Source: Labilithrix sp. (GTDB taxonomy: Bacteria; Myxococcota_A; Polyangia; Polyangiales; Polyangiaceae). From it: a stretch of DNA of 58,885 nucleotides. Below the pieces are notes generated by a model. The model was not told the DNA's origin, made no database searches, and saw only the letters and a list, made by a program, of their open reading frames with translations. Position numbers and translations under genes: made by a program. Position 1 is the first letter of the stretch. Each line of letters begins with the position of its first letter. The DNA is taken from contig JAHBWF010000032.1 in assembly GCA_019637105.1 (NCBI GenBank), positions 1 through 58,885 of the forward strand. The letters are read 5' to 3'. Below are positions 19,355-29,800 of this stretch, piece after piece.

Positions 19355-19825
19355 ATGAACCGCTTCTCCTGTCTTCTCGTCCTCGTCGCCATTCCGTCCG
19401 TCGCCTTCGCCTGCACCGGAGGTCACGACGACAAGAGCGCCACGGGGACCAACCCGATCGTCGCCGAGGACTCCGTCGAGGACGGCGAGGCCTGCGGCGC
19501 CGTCACCTGCGGCGCGGGTCAGGTCTGCTGCAACGCCTCGTGCGGCATCTGCACCGGGCCGGACGAGAGCTGCATCATGCTCGCCTGCGACGGCGAGCCG
19601 GAGCCGAAGCCGAAGCCCGAGCCGAAACCGGAGCCGTGCATCAAGACGGGGTGCAGCGGTCACGTCTGCGCCGACCAGGACATCGCCACGACGTGCGAGT
19701 GGCAGCCGCACTACGCGTGCTACCAGAACGCGATCTGCGAACGTCAGGCGGACGGAGAATGCGGCTTCCGCGCGACGAAGGAGCTCGAGGAGTGCCTCGC
19801 GGAGAACGCGAGCAGCAGCAAGTAG
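19355..19825 (+). CDS. Eight-cysteine-cluster secreted protein or lipoprotein
   Basis: A 156-aa protein with an N-terminal signal (MNRFSCLLVLVAIPSVAFAC; possible lipid Cys20). The mature part begins with a Cys-dense module (CGAVTCGAGQVCCNASCGIC), continues through a Lys-Pro-Glu linker (EPEPKPKPEPKPEP) and ends in a domain with exactly eight Cys (CIKTGCSGHVC; TTCEWQPHYACYQNAICE; GECGFRATKELEECLA). That C-terminal pattern matches what I know as the eight-cysteine-cluster domain of Myxococcota secreted proteins; its function is unknown. Disulfides imply an exported location. GAAAGG lies 7 nt before the ATG. The upstream element at 19284 links it to the ECF sigma factor. Confidence 0.85.
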   Translation: MNRFSCLLVLVAIPSVAFACTGGHDDKSATGTNPIVAEDSVEDGEACGAVTCGAGQVCCNASCGICTGPDESCIMLACDGEPEPKPKPEPKPEPCIKTGCSGHVCADQDIATTCEWQPHYACYQNAICERQADGECGFRATKELEECLAENASSSK

Positions 19826-19924
19826 GCGCCCGAGCTCCCCGGCAGGTGGGCGCGGCGGACGACGCCGCGCCCGCGCGGGGGCCAGCCCGCGGCGTGGGCC
19901 GAGCTCATCGACGGCCGACGCCGC

Positions 19925-21322
19925 TCACCTCTCGCTCTCGGCGTCCTCCGCGGCGTCGGCGTCGCCGTCGTTCCATCGTCCCGGGCCCTCGTTGGGCCGA
20001 CGCGCGCGGAGGAGGCTCGCGCCCTCCTCGGCGAGGTCTTCGAGCGACCGCTCCGACGAGCGCTCCGTCGTGGCGCTCGCGCGGTGGAGGTGGCGCTCGG
20101 TCGAGGTCGGCGGCGGGGGCGGCGGCCAGACCGGGACGTAGCGCGGCGTCTCGCCGGGCCCGCTCGCGTCGATCCAGCTCACGTGCCCCGCGCCTGGGTC
20201 GCGCACGTCGATGTGGACGAAGGAGCTGTTCGGGTAGAAGCCGCAGCCCGTGTCGACCAGCGTCTTGCAGAAGGCGACGACGTCCTCGTTGCGCGCGCCC
20301 TCGACGCGGAAGTCGATCGCGCGCCCCGACGCGTGCATGCTCCCGACCGACGCGGGCCGGTAGCCCGAGATGACCGCGAGCTTGGCGGGCGAGCCGGGCT
20401 TGCCGAAGTGATCGACGACGGCCTGGATCCGCCCGACGAGGCGCGGATCCACGCGGCGGACGCCGTGCGCGAGCTCCGCCCCCGGCTTCTTCGCGAGCTC
20501 CGCGAGCGGCGCCGTCGGGCGCGCGGCCCCGCCGGGCCGGATGAGGATCGAGAGGCGCTCGGCCGCGAGGGGCGCGGGCGTGCCGTCGCAGTTCGTCAGC
20601 GAGAAGCGCTCGATCTCGGGACCGCGGACGATCTCGACGGGCTCCTTGGTGCACGGAGGCGGCTTCGCGGCGTGCGGGGTGCTCTTGGCCGCCTTCGCGT
20701 CGCGCGCGTCGGCGGCGCGCGCCTCCTGGTCGTCCGGCGAGGCGGTGCGTCGGCCGCGAATACGCGCGACGAGATCGGCGATCTCCTCGTCGCGCGCGCG
20801 TTCGCCGTCGTCGCCGGGCTCGGCCTTCTTCGGGGCGGCCTTGTGCGCGGCGCCCTTCTCGGAGCCGCCCTTGCTCGACTTCGCGGCGTTCGGGCTCGGC
20901 AGGCGCGGCATGTCCTCCACGTCGCTCGCGACGCTGCTCCCCTTCGCCGGCGGGGCCTTCGCCGGCGCCTTGCCGTGCGAGGCGGGCGTCTTCATCGACG
21001 CGGCGACCAGCACGCCGCTCTCGACCTTCGGCTCGCGGTGCCCCGCGCCGGCGAGGTCGACGTCGTGGGCGTGGTGGACCACCTTCTTCAGCGCCAGGGG
21101 CTTGATCCCGGCGCCGTCCTTCTTGCCCGCCTTCACGCGGACGATCGGCGCCTTGTCGATCTTGTCCGCCTTCGCGGCCTTGATCGACTTGGTCCCCTTC
21201 GCGGCCTTGTGCTTGACGACCTTCGCGTGCGACGTCTTCCCGGAGTGCGCCGGCTTGGCCATGACGCCGAGCGGGGCCATCGCGATCGCGAGTGCAACGA
21301 GCGAAGAAACGACGGGCTTCAT
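19925..21322 (-). CDS. Secreted DUF882 / peptidase M15-like protein with a Lys/Ala-rich linker
   Basis: A 465-aa protein starting at the ATG at 21322. It has a Sec signal (SSLVALAIAMAPLGVMAKPA), then about 200 residues of Lys/Ala/Pro-rich low complexity (KPAHSGKTSHAKVVKHKAAK) that could bind anionic envelope polymers. The domain from about 270 to 400 has the zinc-site residues of YcbK/M15-type murein endopeptidases: GYRPASVGSMHASGRAIDFR (His and Asp ligands) and GFYPNSSFVHIDVRD (final His). A His/Ser/Glu-rich tail follows. It probably trims or binds peptidoglycan; activity is inferred. It is divergent from the Cys-rich gene at 21474. Confidence 0.88.
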   Translation of the reverse strand: MKPVVSSLVALAIAMAPLGVMAKPAHSGKTSHAKVVKHKAAKGTKSIKAAKADKIDKAPIVRVKAGKKDGAGIKPLALKKVVHHAHDVDLAGAGHREPKVESGVLVAASMKTPASHGKAPAKAPPAKGSSVASDVEDMPRLPSPNAAKSSKGGSEKGAAHKAAPKKAEPGDDGERARDEEIADLVARIRGRRTASPDDQEARAADARDAKAAKSTPHAAKPPPCTKEPVEIVRGPEIERFSLTNCDGTPAPLAAERLSILIRPGGAARPTAPLAELAKKPGAELAHGVRRVDPRLVGRIQAVVDHFGKPGSPAKLAVISGYRPASVGSMHASGRAIDFRVEGARNEDVVAFCKTLVDTGCGFYPNSSFVHIDVRDPGAGHVSWIDASGPGETPRYVPVWPPPPPPTSTERHLHRASATTERSSERSLEDLAEEGASLLRARRPNEGPGRWNDGDADAAEDAESER

Positions 21323-21390
21323 GGGAATCCTCCTCGGGTCAGGTCCGCTCGGGAGCTGCCCGCGCCGGCGCTGGCGCCGCGTGAAGGGTA

Positions 21391-21411
21391 ATGTCGTACA
21401 CCCTGCGACAT
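21391..21411. promoter_or_regulatory. Inverted repeat in the divergent DUF882 / Cys-rich gene promoter region
   Basis: ATGTCG (21391-21396) and CGACAT (21406-21411) form a perfect 6-bp inverted repeat separated by 9 nt. It lies 70-90 nt upstream of the DUF882 start. On the minus strand it overlaps a weak promoter arrangement (TTGGCC, 17 nt, GACATT). An operator for a dimeric regulator is plausible; chance cannot be excluded. Confidence 0.3.
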
Positions 21412-21473
21412 CGGCCAAACAAACGACGAATCTTTTCTCGGCGGGCGAACGGAGCGCGTAGAGGTCGGAGGCG

Positions 21474-21887
21474 ATGACGCCGAGCGAGTTCGAAGAGCGC
21501 CTGCGCGACCTCGTCGCGCGGCACGCGAGGACGACCGCGAACACCGGCTGCCTGGCGTGCGAGCGCTGCGAGCGCTGCTCGGACTCCACCTTCCTCAAGG
21601 ACTGCCGGAACGTGGCGCGCTCGCACTACTGCACGAGCTCGACCGACTGCTCCGAGTGCACGCAGTCGACCGAGCTCGTGGGCTGCGTCTCGTGCTCGCA
21701 CTGCGAGCGTTGCGAGCGCTGCGTCGGGTGCGCCTACCTCGTCCGCTGCGCCGACTGCAGCGGCTGCACCTACTGCTTCGGCTGCGTGGGCCTCTCGAAG
21801 AAGGACTTCCACATCCTCAACGAGCCCTACGAGCGTCAGGCGTACTTCGCGAAGGTGAGCGAGCTCCGGCGCGCGCTCCGGATCTGA
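21474..21887 (+). CDS. CxxC-array cysteine-rich protein (19 Cys in 137 aa)
   Basis: A 137-aa protein with no signal peptide and 19 cysteines, all between residues 26 and 104. Most follow a strict three-residue period: Cys26/29/32/35, 59/62, 71/74/77/80/83/86 and 92/95/98/101/104. The flanks are helical (FEERLRDLVARHA; ERQAYFAKVSELRRAL), and KKDFHILNEPYERQAYF resembles the conserved tail of small Cys-repeat proteins that databases sometimes mislabel as CaiB/BaiF. Zinc or iron-sulfur binding, or a stacked-solenoid fold, are possible; none is proven. GGAGG lies just upstream of the ATG, and dtd starts 4 nt after the stop. Confidence 0.85.
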   Translation: MTPSEFEERLRDLVARHARTTANTGCLACERCERCSDSTFLKDCRNVARSHYCTSSTDCSECTQSTELVGCVSCSHCERCERCVGCAYLVRCADCSGCTYCFGCVGLSKKDFHILNEPYERQAYFAKVSELRRALRI

Positions 21888-21890
21888 GCC

Positions 21891-22361
21891 ATGCGGGCGG
21901 TCGTTCAGCGGGTCTCGTGGGCGAAGGTCGAGGTGGACGGCGAGGTCACCGGCGCCATCGAGCGCGGGCTGCTCGTCTACCTCGGCGCGGGCAAGGGCGA
22001 CGGCGACGCCGAGCGCGCCTGGCTCCTCTCGAAGGTGCTCGGCCTCCGGATCTTCGAGGGCGGCGAGCCGCTCGAGGCCGGCGCGAAGCCGAAGATGGAC
22101 CGGAGCGTCGTCGACGTCGGCGGCGCGCTGCTCGTCGTCAGCCAGTTCACGCTCTACGGCGACGTGTCCAAGGGCCGGAGGCCGAGCTTCGAGGGCGCGA
22201 TGCCGCCCGAGGACGCCGAGCGCGCCTACGAGGCCTTCGTCCGCGACGCGCGCGCCGCGGGCGTCCGCGTCGAGACGGGCCGCTTCCGCGCGGACATGAA
22301 GGTGACGAGCTTGAACGACGGGCCCGTGACGATCTGGATCGACAGCGCGAGATCCAGGTAA
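21891..22361 (+). CDS. dtd: D-aminoacyl-tRNA deacylase
   Basis: A 156-aa protein of normal DTD length. Its characteristic motifs are the start MRAVVQRVSWAKVEVDGEV, the catalytic SQFTLYGD segment and the Gly-cisPro-type loop in NDGPVTIWID. DTD hydrolyses D-amino acids (and glycine mischarged on tRNA-Ala) from tRNA in the cytoplasm. The start is 4 nt after the stop of the CxxC-array gene, so the two are very likely translated from one transcript. The tail-anchored gene follows 9 nt later. Confidence 0.97.
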   Translation: MRAVVQRVSWAKVEVDGEVTGAIERGLLVYLGAGKGDGDAERAWLLSKVLGLRIFEGGEPLEAGAKPKMDRSVVDVGGALLVVSQFTLYGDVSKGRRPSFEGAMPPEDAERAYEAFVRDARAAGVRVETGRFRADMKVTSLNDGPVTIWIDSARSR

Positions 22362-22370
22362 GACCTAGTC

Positions 22371-22954
22371 GTGGCCGAGGACGATCCGGAGAACGACCCG
22401 CCGACCGCCGAGCCGCCGCCGAGCGACGCGCCCGCCGCCGGCGACGCGCCCGCCGACGACGCGCTTGCCGACGTGGCGGCGCCCCGGCGACGACCGCGGA
22501 CGCGGCGACGAGCCGCCGACGGCGACCTTGCCGACGCCGCGCTCCGACGCGGCGCCCGCCAACCGACGCGCCTGCCGAGGCGCCTCGCGCGGAGGAGGAG
22601 GAGGACCTCGCCGCCGTCGGGGATCGCGACGCCGTCTTCGAGGCGCTGTGGAAGCGCGTCCTCGAAGCCTGGGACGACGACAAACCGCACGCGGCGCTGC
22701 TCGAGCACGCGATCAAGAGCGAGAAGCTGCCGGACCTCGCGGGCCGCTACCGCGCGCTGCAGGACGATCCGGACAAGGGAGAGCGCGCGAAGAAGAAGAT
22801 CGACGGCATCGTCGTCGCGGCGACGCACATGCTGATGGCGACGAAGACGCCTCCGCGCACGAAGACGCCGTGGCAGTGGTCCGCCGCCGCGGCGCTGATC
22901 TTCGCGATCGTGTGCACGTGGCTCTTCTACCAGCTGTTCGTCCCGCACCGCTGA
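22371..22954 (+). CDS. Acidic, C-terminally membrane-anchored protein (frame broken twice)
   Basis: The GTG at 22371 begins MAEDDPENDPPTAEPPPSDA in one frame. Near the CCCC run at 22482-22485 the sense moves to the next frame (GDDRGRGDEPPTATLPTPRS). Near 22555-22566 it moves again to a third, which reads PTDAPAEAPRAEEEEDLAAV, then a helical domain (VFEALWKRVLEAWDDDKPHA; KLPDLAGRYRALQDDPDKGE) and a terminal membrane helix (SAAAALIFAIVCTWLFYQLF). The span is 3n+2 nt. The reassembled protein would be about 195 aa: acidic Pro/Ala linker, helical domain, tail anchor. It follows dtd by 9 nt. Function unknown. The smooth fit of all three frames favours base errors over decay. Confidence 0.65.
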
Positions 22955-22994
22955 CGGCGCCCCGCGACGCGGGCTCCGACCGAACGCGGCGCGC

Positions 22995-24086
22995 TCAGGC
23001 CGGCGCGCGCGCGAGGATCTGGGCGAGCGAGAGCGCCTCGCTCATCCCGCGGGGGTCCGCGGTCCCCTTCCCCGCCCGGTCGTACGCCGTCCCGTGGTCG
23101 ACGCTCGTCCGGATGATCGGCAAGCCGAGCGACACGTTCACGGCCTCGCCGAAGCCGAGCAGCTTCATCGGGATGGTCGCCTGGTCGTGGTACATGGCCA
23201 CCACGCCCACGTAGCTCCCCTTCGCGGCCAGGCGGAACGCCGTCTCCGCGGGCACCGGGCCCTCGACGGGCAAGGACACCCCGGCGCGCGCGAGCCGCTT
23301 CGTCGCCTGCGCGATGCCCGGCTCGATCGCGCGACGCTCGTCGTTCCCGATGAGCCCGCCCTCCCCCGCGTGCGGGTTCAGCGCGGCGACCGCGAGGCGG
23401 CCCTTGGCGCCGAGCGCGTCGACGAAGCGCGCGGTCCAGTACACGGCGCGCGCGACCTCGGCCGGCGTGATCGCCTGCGGGACGTCGGCGATCGCGAGGT
23501 GGGTCGTGACGAGGGAGGTCGTCAGGCGGTCGGTCCAGAACGCCATCGTCACCTCCGGCGCGCCGAGGCGCGCGGCGAGGTGCTCGGTGTGCCCGCGGAA
23601 CGCGCGCGCTCGCTCGGCGCCCGAGCGCGCGATCACGTCCTTCGAGACGGGCCCCGTGACGAGCGCGTCGGCGCCCCCGTCCTTCACGAGGTCGGCGGCC
23701 GCGTCGATCCAGGCGAGCTGCGCGGCGCCGCCGGCGCGGCTCGGCCGTCCCGGGGCGCGGTCGGCGACGCCGAGCGGCGAGGTCGGCTCGTAGACCGGGA
23801 TCGCGTCGGCGCGCTCGCCCGCGAACGCCTCGGCCGGATCGTCGACGCGCACGAGGCGCTTCGGATCGATCCGCCGCAACCGGGCCGCGGCGCGGAGCGC
23901 GCCGAGGTCCCCGACCAAGAGGACGCGCGCGCGCGACTCGGCGGCGGCCGCCACGGCGACCTCCGGCCCGACGCCGCTCGGACAGCCGATGCTCACCGCC
24001 AGCCGCGGCGGCTTGGGTGTCTCGGCTCGCCTCTTCGCTTCGGCCGCGTTGAACGCGGCTCTACGCTGGTTCTTCAGCCATTTCAT
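22995..24086 (-). CDS. pdxA: 4-hydroxythreonine-4-phosphate dehydrogenase
   Basis: A 363-aa PdxA-family protein, which oxidises 4-hydroxy-L-threonine phosphate in the DXP-dependent pyridoxal phosphate pathway. Motifs seen are GCPSGVGPE (residues 34-42), ALVTGPVSKDVI, FRGHTEHLA, LNPHAGEGGLIGNDE (metal and substrate site), MYHDQATIPMKLLGFG and TSVDHGTAYDRAG. In the first motif the usual acidic residue (GDP/GEP) is Cys. The N-terminal extension MKWLKNQRRAAFNAAEAKRR is basic and not typical. Its ATG overlaps the upstream regulator stop as ATGA, implying translational coupling in a tldD-regulator-pdxA operon. Confidence 0.95.
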   Translation of the reverse strand: MKWLKNQRRAAFNAAEAKRRAETPKPPRLAVSIGCPSGVGPEVAVAAAAESRARVLLVGDLGALRAAARLRRIDPKRLVRVDDPAEAFAGERADAIPVYEPTSPLGVADRAPGRPSRAGGAAQLAWIDAAADLVKDGGADALVTGPVSKDVIARSGAERARAFRGHTEHLAARLGAPEVTMAFWTDRLTTSLVTTHLAIADVPQAITPAEVARAVYWTARFVDALGAKGRLAVAALNPHAGEGGLIGNDERRAIEPGIAQATKRLARAGVSLPVEGPVPAETAFRLAAKGSYVGVVAMYHDQATIPMKLLGFGEAVNVSLGLPIIRTSVDHGTAYDRAGKGTADPRGMSEALSLAQILARAPA

Positions 24087-24775
24087 CTTTCCCCCGGTGT
24101 CCGCAGCTTGTAGCCGGCGCCCCGGAGCGTCTCGAGCGGAAGCGCCTCGGCGAGCTTCATCCGCAAGCGACGCACGTGGATGTCGACCGTGCGCGGACCC
24201 CCTTCATAACGTGCGCCCCAGACTCGCGCCAGGAGCGTCTCACGCGAGAACACGCGCCCGCGGTTCTGGGCGAGGAACGAGAGCAGCGCGAACTCCTTGG
24301 CCGTGAGCACCACCGTGCGACCGTCGACCAGCACCTCGTGCGCCGCGCGATCGATGACGAGCTTCCCGACCTTGACGCGCTCCTCGGTCGAGAACTCGCT
24401 CCTCTGCCACTCGAGCCGGCGGATCCGCGCGTAGAGCTCGACGGGCGAGCACGGCGTGACGATGAAGTCGTCGAAGCCGCTCGCCGGGTCGACGCGGGCG
24501 ATCTGGCGCGGCGGCACCGCGACGATCGCCGGGGTGCTCGTGAGCTCGTCGGTCTTGCGGACGGCCCGGAGCGCCGCGACCGCGAGATCGGGCCGCTCGC
24601 CCGCCTCGATCACGATGGCGCGCGCGCGGGCTCCCTCTTCGGCGAAGAGCCCGGCGCCCTCTTCCCAGAGATCGAGCGTGCGGACGTCCGCCCCGAGCGT
24701 GCGGAGGAGCGTGGCCGCACCCTCCTCTGCCTCGAGGTCCGGGCCGTGACCGATCACGACGACGAAGGCGGGCAC
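24083..24775 (-). CDS. OmpR/PhoB-type response regulator with a degenerate receiver
   Basis: A 230-aa protein starting at the GTG at 24775, chosen because GGAGG lies 4 nt upstream. The C-terminal winged helix is canonical (VVLTAKEFALLSFLAQNRGR; VFSRETLLARVWG; RTVDIHVRRLRMKLAEALP). The receiver keeps its fold (residues 1-120) but not its chemistry. The acceptor position reads AIVIEAGERP, with Glu57 in place of Asp. The conserved switch Lys is Thr107 (DFIVTPCSP). The acidic pair after strand 1 is missing (VVVIGHGPD). It therefore probably acts without phosphorylation or is locked active. No histidine kinase is nearby. It lies 41 nt after tldD and overlaps pdxA by 4 nt. Confidence 0.92.
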   Translation of the reverse strand: MPAFVVVIGHGPDLEAEEGAATLLRTLGADVRTLDLWEEGAGLFAEEGARARAIVIEAGERPDLAVAALRAVRKTDELTSTPAIVAVPPRQIARVDPASGFDDFIVTPCSPVELYARIRRLEWQRSEFSTEERVKVGKLVIDRAAHEVLVDGRTVVLTAKEFALLSFLAQNRGRVFSRETLLARVWGARYEGGPRTVDIHVRRLRMKLAEALPLETLRGAGYKLRTPGER

Positions 24776-24816
24776 GAGCCTCCGATTATCATGAACCGGC
24801 GTCGCGCCGCAGCCGA

Positions 24817-26262
<1,446 letters not shown>

Positions 26263-26852
26263 CGCGCCAACGTAGCCGTGAACGCAGCGCTCTTCCAGCG
26301 GGGCCGCACCCCAGCCGCGGCCGCGAGCGCGAGCACGGCGACGCGTGACGGCGCGGGCGGGCGCGAGCACGTCCGCGCGCGACGGCGCGGGCGGGGCGCG
26401 CGCGGCCGTGCGGCGAGGCGACCGGCGGGCGGAGCCGCGATCAAGACAGCCGCCGCGCCGCGGTCCGCGAGCTCGACCGTTGCGCGAGGACAACGACAAA
26501 CTCATCCACTGATTCAACCAATACAGGTCGCGGGGCCCCGCAACCGAGTGGGTTTGTGGTCACGTCGCCCACCGCGTAACGGAGTTCTCACCGCGCGCCT
26601 CGAGACCGAGAGCGGCGCTCGGGGCCGCGCCGGGTCGTCCGTCCGCACACCGGACCGGGCGCGCCGTTCACGCGCAAGTAGTCAACCTGTCGGAAGTAAC
26701 GCTATTCTCAGTCACCCCCGGGATGCGTCGCGCACCGTCGACGCTCCTTCTGCGTGCGCCCTTGACTCTCCGAACCCCTCTTTTGGATTGCAGACTGCAA
26801 CACCCGGAGGCCCGACACGCGCGGGCCGTCCGTGCGAGGAGCCCTCGTCGAC
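26263..26852. other. 590-nt intergenic region between divergent tldD and the large TPR gene
   Basis: No gene is supported here. The tldD-proximal half is extremely GC-rich with degenerate GCGCGGGCGGG-type tracts. The half nearer the TPR gene is less GC-rich and contains promoter-like pieces, such as GCTATTCTCA (26701-26710), TTGACT (26762-26767) and a 13-bp palindrome (26788-26800). The size and change of composition suggest a regulatory region or an unannotated RNA, but no tRNA-like or conserved RNA structure was recognised. Confidence 0.5.
26788..26800. promoter_or_regulatory. Perfect 13-bp palindrome upstream of the large TPR gene
   Basis: TTGCAG-A-CTGCAA is a perfect 6-bp inverted repeat around one base, 52 nt before the GTG start. 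It lies about 20 nt after TTGACT (26762-26767), where a -10 element would be expected, although no good -10 hexamer is present. An operator is the simplest reading. Confidence 0.35.
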
Positions 26853-29800
26853 GTGGCGATTAATCGCGACAAGGTGCTCGAGGCCGCCCAGAAGTACGTC
26901 GAGAAGAAGAAATACGACAAGGCGGTCGCGGAGCTCAGGAAGCTGGTCGAGGCCGATCCGAACGACGCTCGGACGCTGCTCAAGATCGGCGACCTGCAAG
27001 CCAAGCAGGGGATCTACGCCGACGCGATCAACACCTACGAGTCGGTAGGGAAGCTCTATTCACACCAGGGCTTCGCCCTCAAGGCGATCGCCGTCTACAA
27101 GCAGATCCGCGAGATCATCGCGAAGCACGTCCCGCAGCTCGAGGAGCGCTACGGGCACATCGCGCCGAAGCTCGCCGAGCTCTATCAGCAGCTCGGTCTG
27201 ACGAGCGACGCGCTCGCCGCCCTCGACGAGGTCGCGACGCGCCTCCAGCGTCAGCAGAAGGACCAGGAGGCGATCGAGGTCTTCCGGAAGATCGTCGAGC
27301 TCGATCCGACGAACCCGCTGCCGCACCTGCGCCTCGCCGAGGCGCTCTCGCGCGTGAAGGACGTCGAGGGCGCGGTCTACGAGTTCAAGACGGCCGCCTC
27401 GCAGCTCGCCGGCATCGGCCGCCGCGACGACGCGCTGAAAGTGCTCGAGCGCCTCCTCCACCACAAGGCCGATCCCGAGCAGGCGAAGCTCTGCGCCGAG
27501 CTGTACCTCGCGCGGAGTCAGCCGCAGGACGGCATGCAGGCGCTGGCGAAGCTGCAGATCTGCTTCCAGGCGAACCCGCGCGACTTCGACACGCTCTCGC
27601 TCCTCGCGCGCGCGTTCAACGCGATCGGCCAGGGCGCGAAGGCGATCGAGGTCCAGAAGGAGATGGCGCGCGTCGCGCGCGACACCGGCAAGACGGATCT
27701 GTTCCGCGAGATCCTCGAGCGCCTCATGCGCGTCGCCCCGCACGACGAGGGCGTCCGCCGGCTCGCGCAGCAGACGGGCTCCGTCCAGGCGGCGCCGCCT
27801 CCGTACGGCGCCGCGGCGATGGCGGATGCCCCTCCGCCCGCGCCGGCCCACGAGGAGCCGAACCATGGCTACCCGCAGCAGCCGCCGCCGGTCTGGGGCC
27901 AGCAGCCCGCCCCGCCGGCGCCGCCTTACGGCGCGCGGCCCAACACGCAGCCGCTGCAGCGCCCGCGCACCGACGCGTTCCAGCAGCCGCCGCCGATCCC
28001 GCAGCCGGCGCACGTCGAAGAGGTCGACGACGACTCGTACGCGTCGTACGACGACGAGGTCGAAGAGCTCGTCGAGGACGCCGACGTCGTCGAGGAGACC
28101 GAGGACGCCGACGCGTACGCCGAGGTCAGCTACACCGAGGACGGCGAAGCCTACGCCACGACCGAGGGCGACGAGTACGCCGAGGGCGGCGGCGAAGCCT
28201 ACGCCGAGCCGCAGCAGGGCTACGCCGACGCCTACGCGGCCGGCGGCTACGCCGAGCCGCAGCAGGGCTACGGGGAGGGCGACGACTACGGCGTCGCCGA
28301 CGCCGGCGACGGCCTCGAAGAGGCCCCGCCCGCGTCGGAGGACGCCGCCGAGCTCGTCGCCAAGACGCTCGCGGACGCGAACTCCTTCCGCCGCGTGCGC
28401 CTCTACGCCAAGGCGCTCGAGACGCTCCGCGCGGGCCTCGAGATCGACCCGCGCTCGATGGACCTCCACGAGGTCCACCGCGACGTGCTCATCGAGTCGG
28501 GCCAGACCGAAGAGGCCGTGGAGGCGATGCTCGGCATCGCCAGCCTCTACGTCGACGCGCTCGACGGAGAGTCCGCGGCGCGCGCGCTGCAGGACGTCCT
28601 CGCCTTCGATCCGACGAACGCTCGGGCGATCGACATGCTCCAGGAGCTCGGCTACGAGATCGTCGACGAGAACGAGGAGGGCGCCGAGGCCCAGGAGCTG
28701 GAGGCGGACGGCGCGTACGGCGAGGCCGGCGAGCACGACGCCCGTCTCCCCTCCTACGACCTCGAGGAGATGGGCCCGGCGGACGTCTCGCCGCAGTACG
28801 CCGACGAGCGCCAGATCCACATCGGCCGCGGCGCCTCGCCGGGCACCGCCGGCTACGGCGAAGGCGACGCGCTCGGCGGCGACGCGCTCCCGAGCTTCCC
28901 GCTCGACGAGCCCGACGCGTACGCCGAGGCGGCGTACGCCGAGGCGGGCGAGCACGTCCCCACCGTGACGCCGGCGCGCCATGGGGACGCCGCCGAGGAC
29001 GACCTCGCGCCGCCCCCGGCGTTCGGCCGCGCGCCCTCGGGCACGCCCGCGCGGCCTTCGATCGGCGCCGCGTCGAGCCGCGAGCTCGAGGACGCGCTCG
29101 ACGAGGCCGAGTTCTTCTGCTCGCGCGGCCTCTTCGACGACGCCCGCGCGATCATCACCGAGCAGCTCGGCAAGCACCCGAACCACCCGCTCTTGCGCGA
29201 GCGGCTCGTCGAGGTCGACGCCCAGGAGGCGCAGCGCGGCAGCGGCGCGCGCGAGAAGCCCCGCCAGGAGGACGACGCATTCGACCTCGGCTCGTCGCTC
29301 GACGCGCTCGAGAGCCTCGACTACGCGAACATGCAGCCCGCCGAGGGCCACGCGAACGGCGACGAGCAGATCGACGTCGAGGAGGTCTTCGCGAAGTTCA
29401 AGGAGGGCGTCGCGAAGCAGATCAGCGTCGAGGACTCCGACTCGCACTACAACCTCGGCATCGCCTACAAGGAGATGCTCCTGCTCGACGACGCGATCCG
29501 CGAGTTCGACGTCGCGGCGCGCGACCCGAAGCACGAGTGCGTGTGCCGCTCGATGATCGGCATGATCCAGATCGAGCGCGGGAACGTGAACGAGGCGATC
29601 GAGGCGTTCCTCCAGGGCCTCAACGCGTCGATCAAGGATCCGTCGCAGGAGACCGTGCTCTGCTTCGAGATCGGCGCCGCCTACGAGGCGAAGAAGATGA
29701 CGAAGGACGCGCTCTCCTACTACCAGAAGGCGATGCGTCGCGATCCGAACTACCGGGACGTCCAGGAGCGCGTCCGCCGCCTCTCGAAGGCCGAGCCGAA

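Noticed and set aside
21474-21887. Naming the Cys-rich protein CaiB/BaiF (CoA transferase)
   Set aside because: It has no CoA-transferase motif and is far too short. The label is a known mis-annotation for such Cys-repeat proteins.
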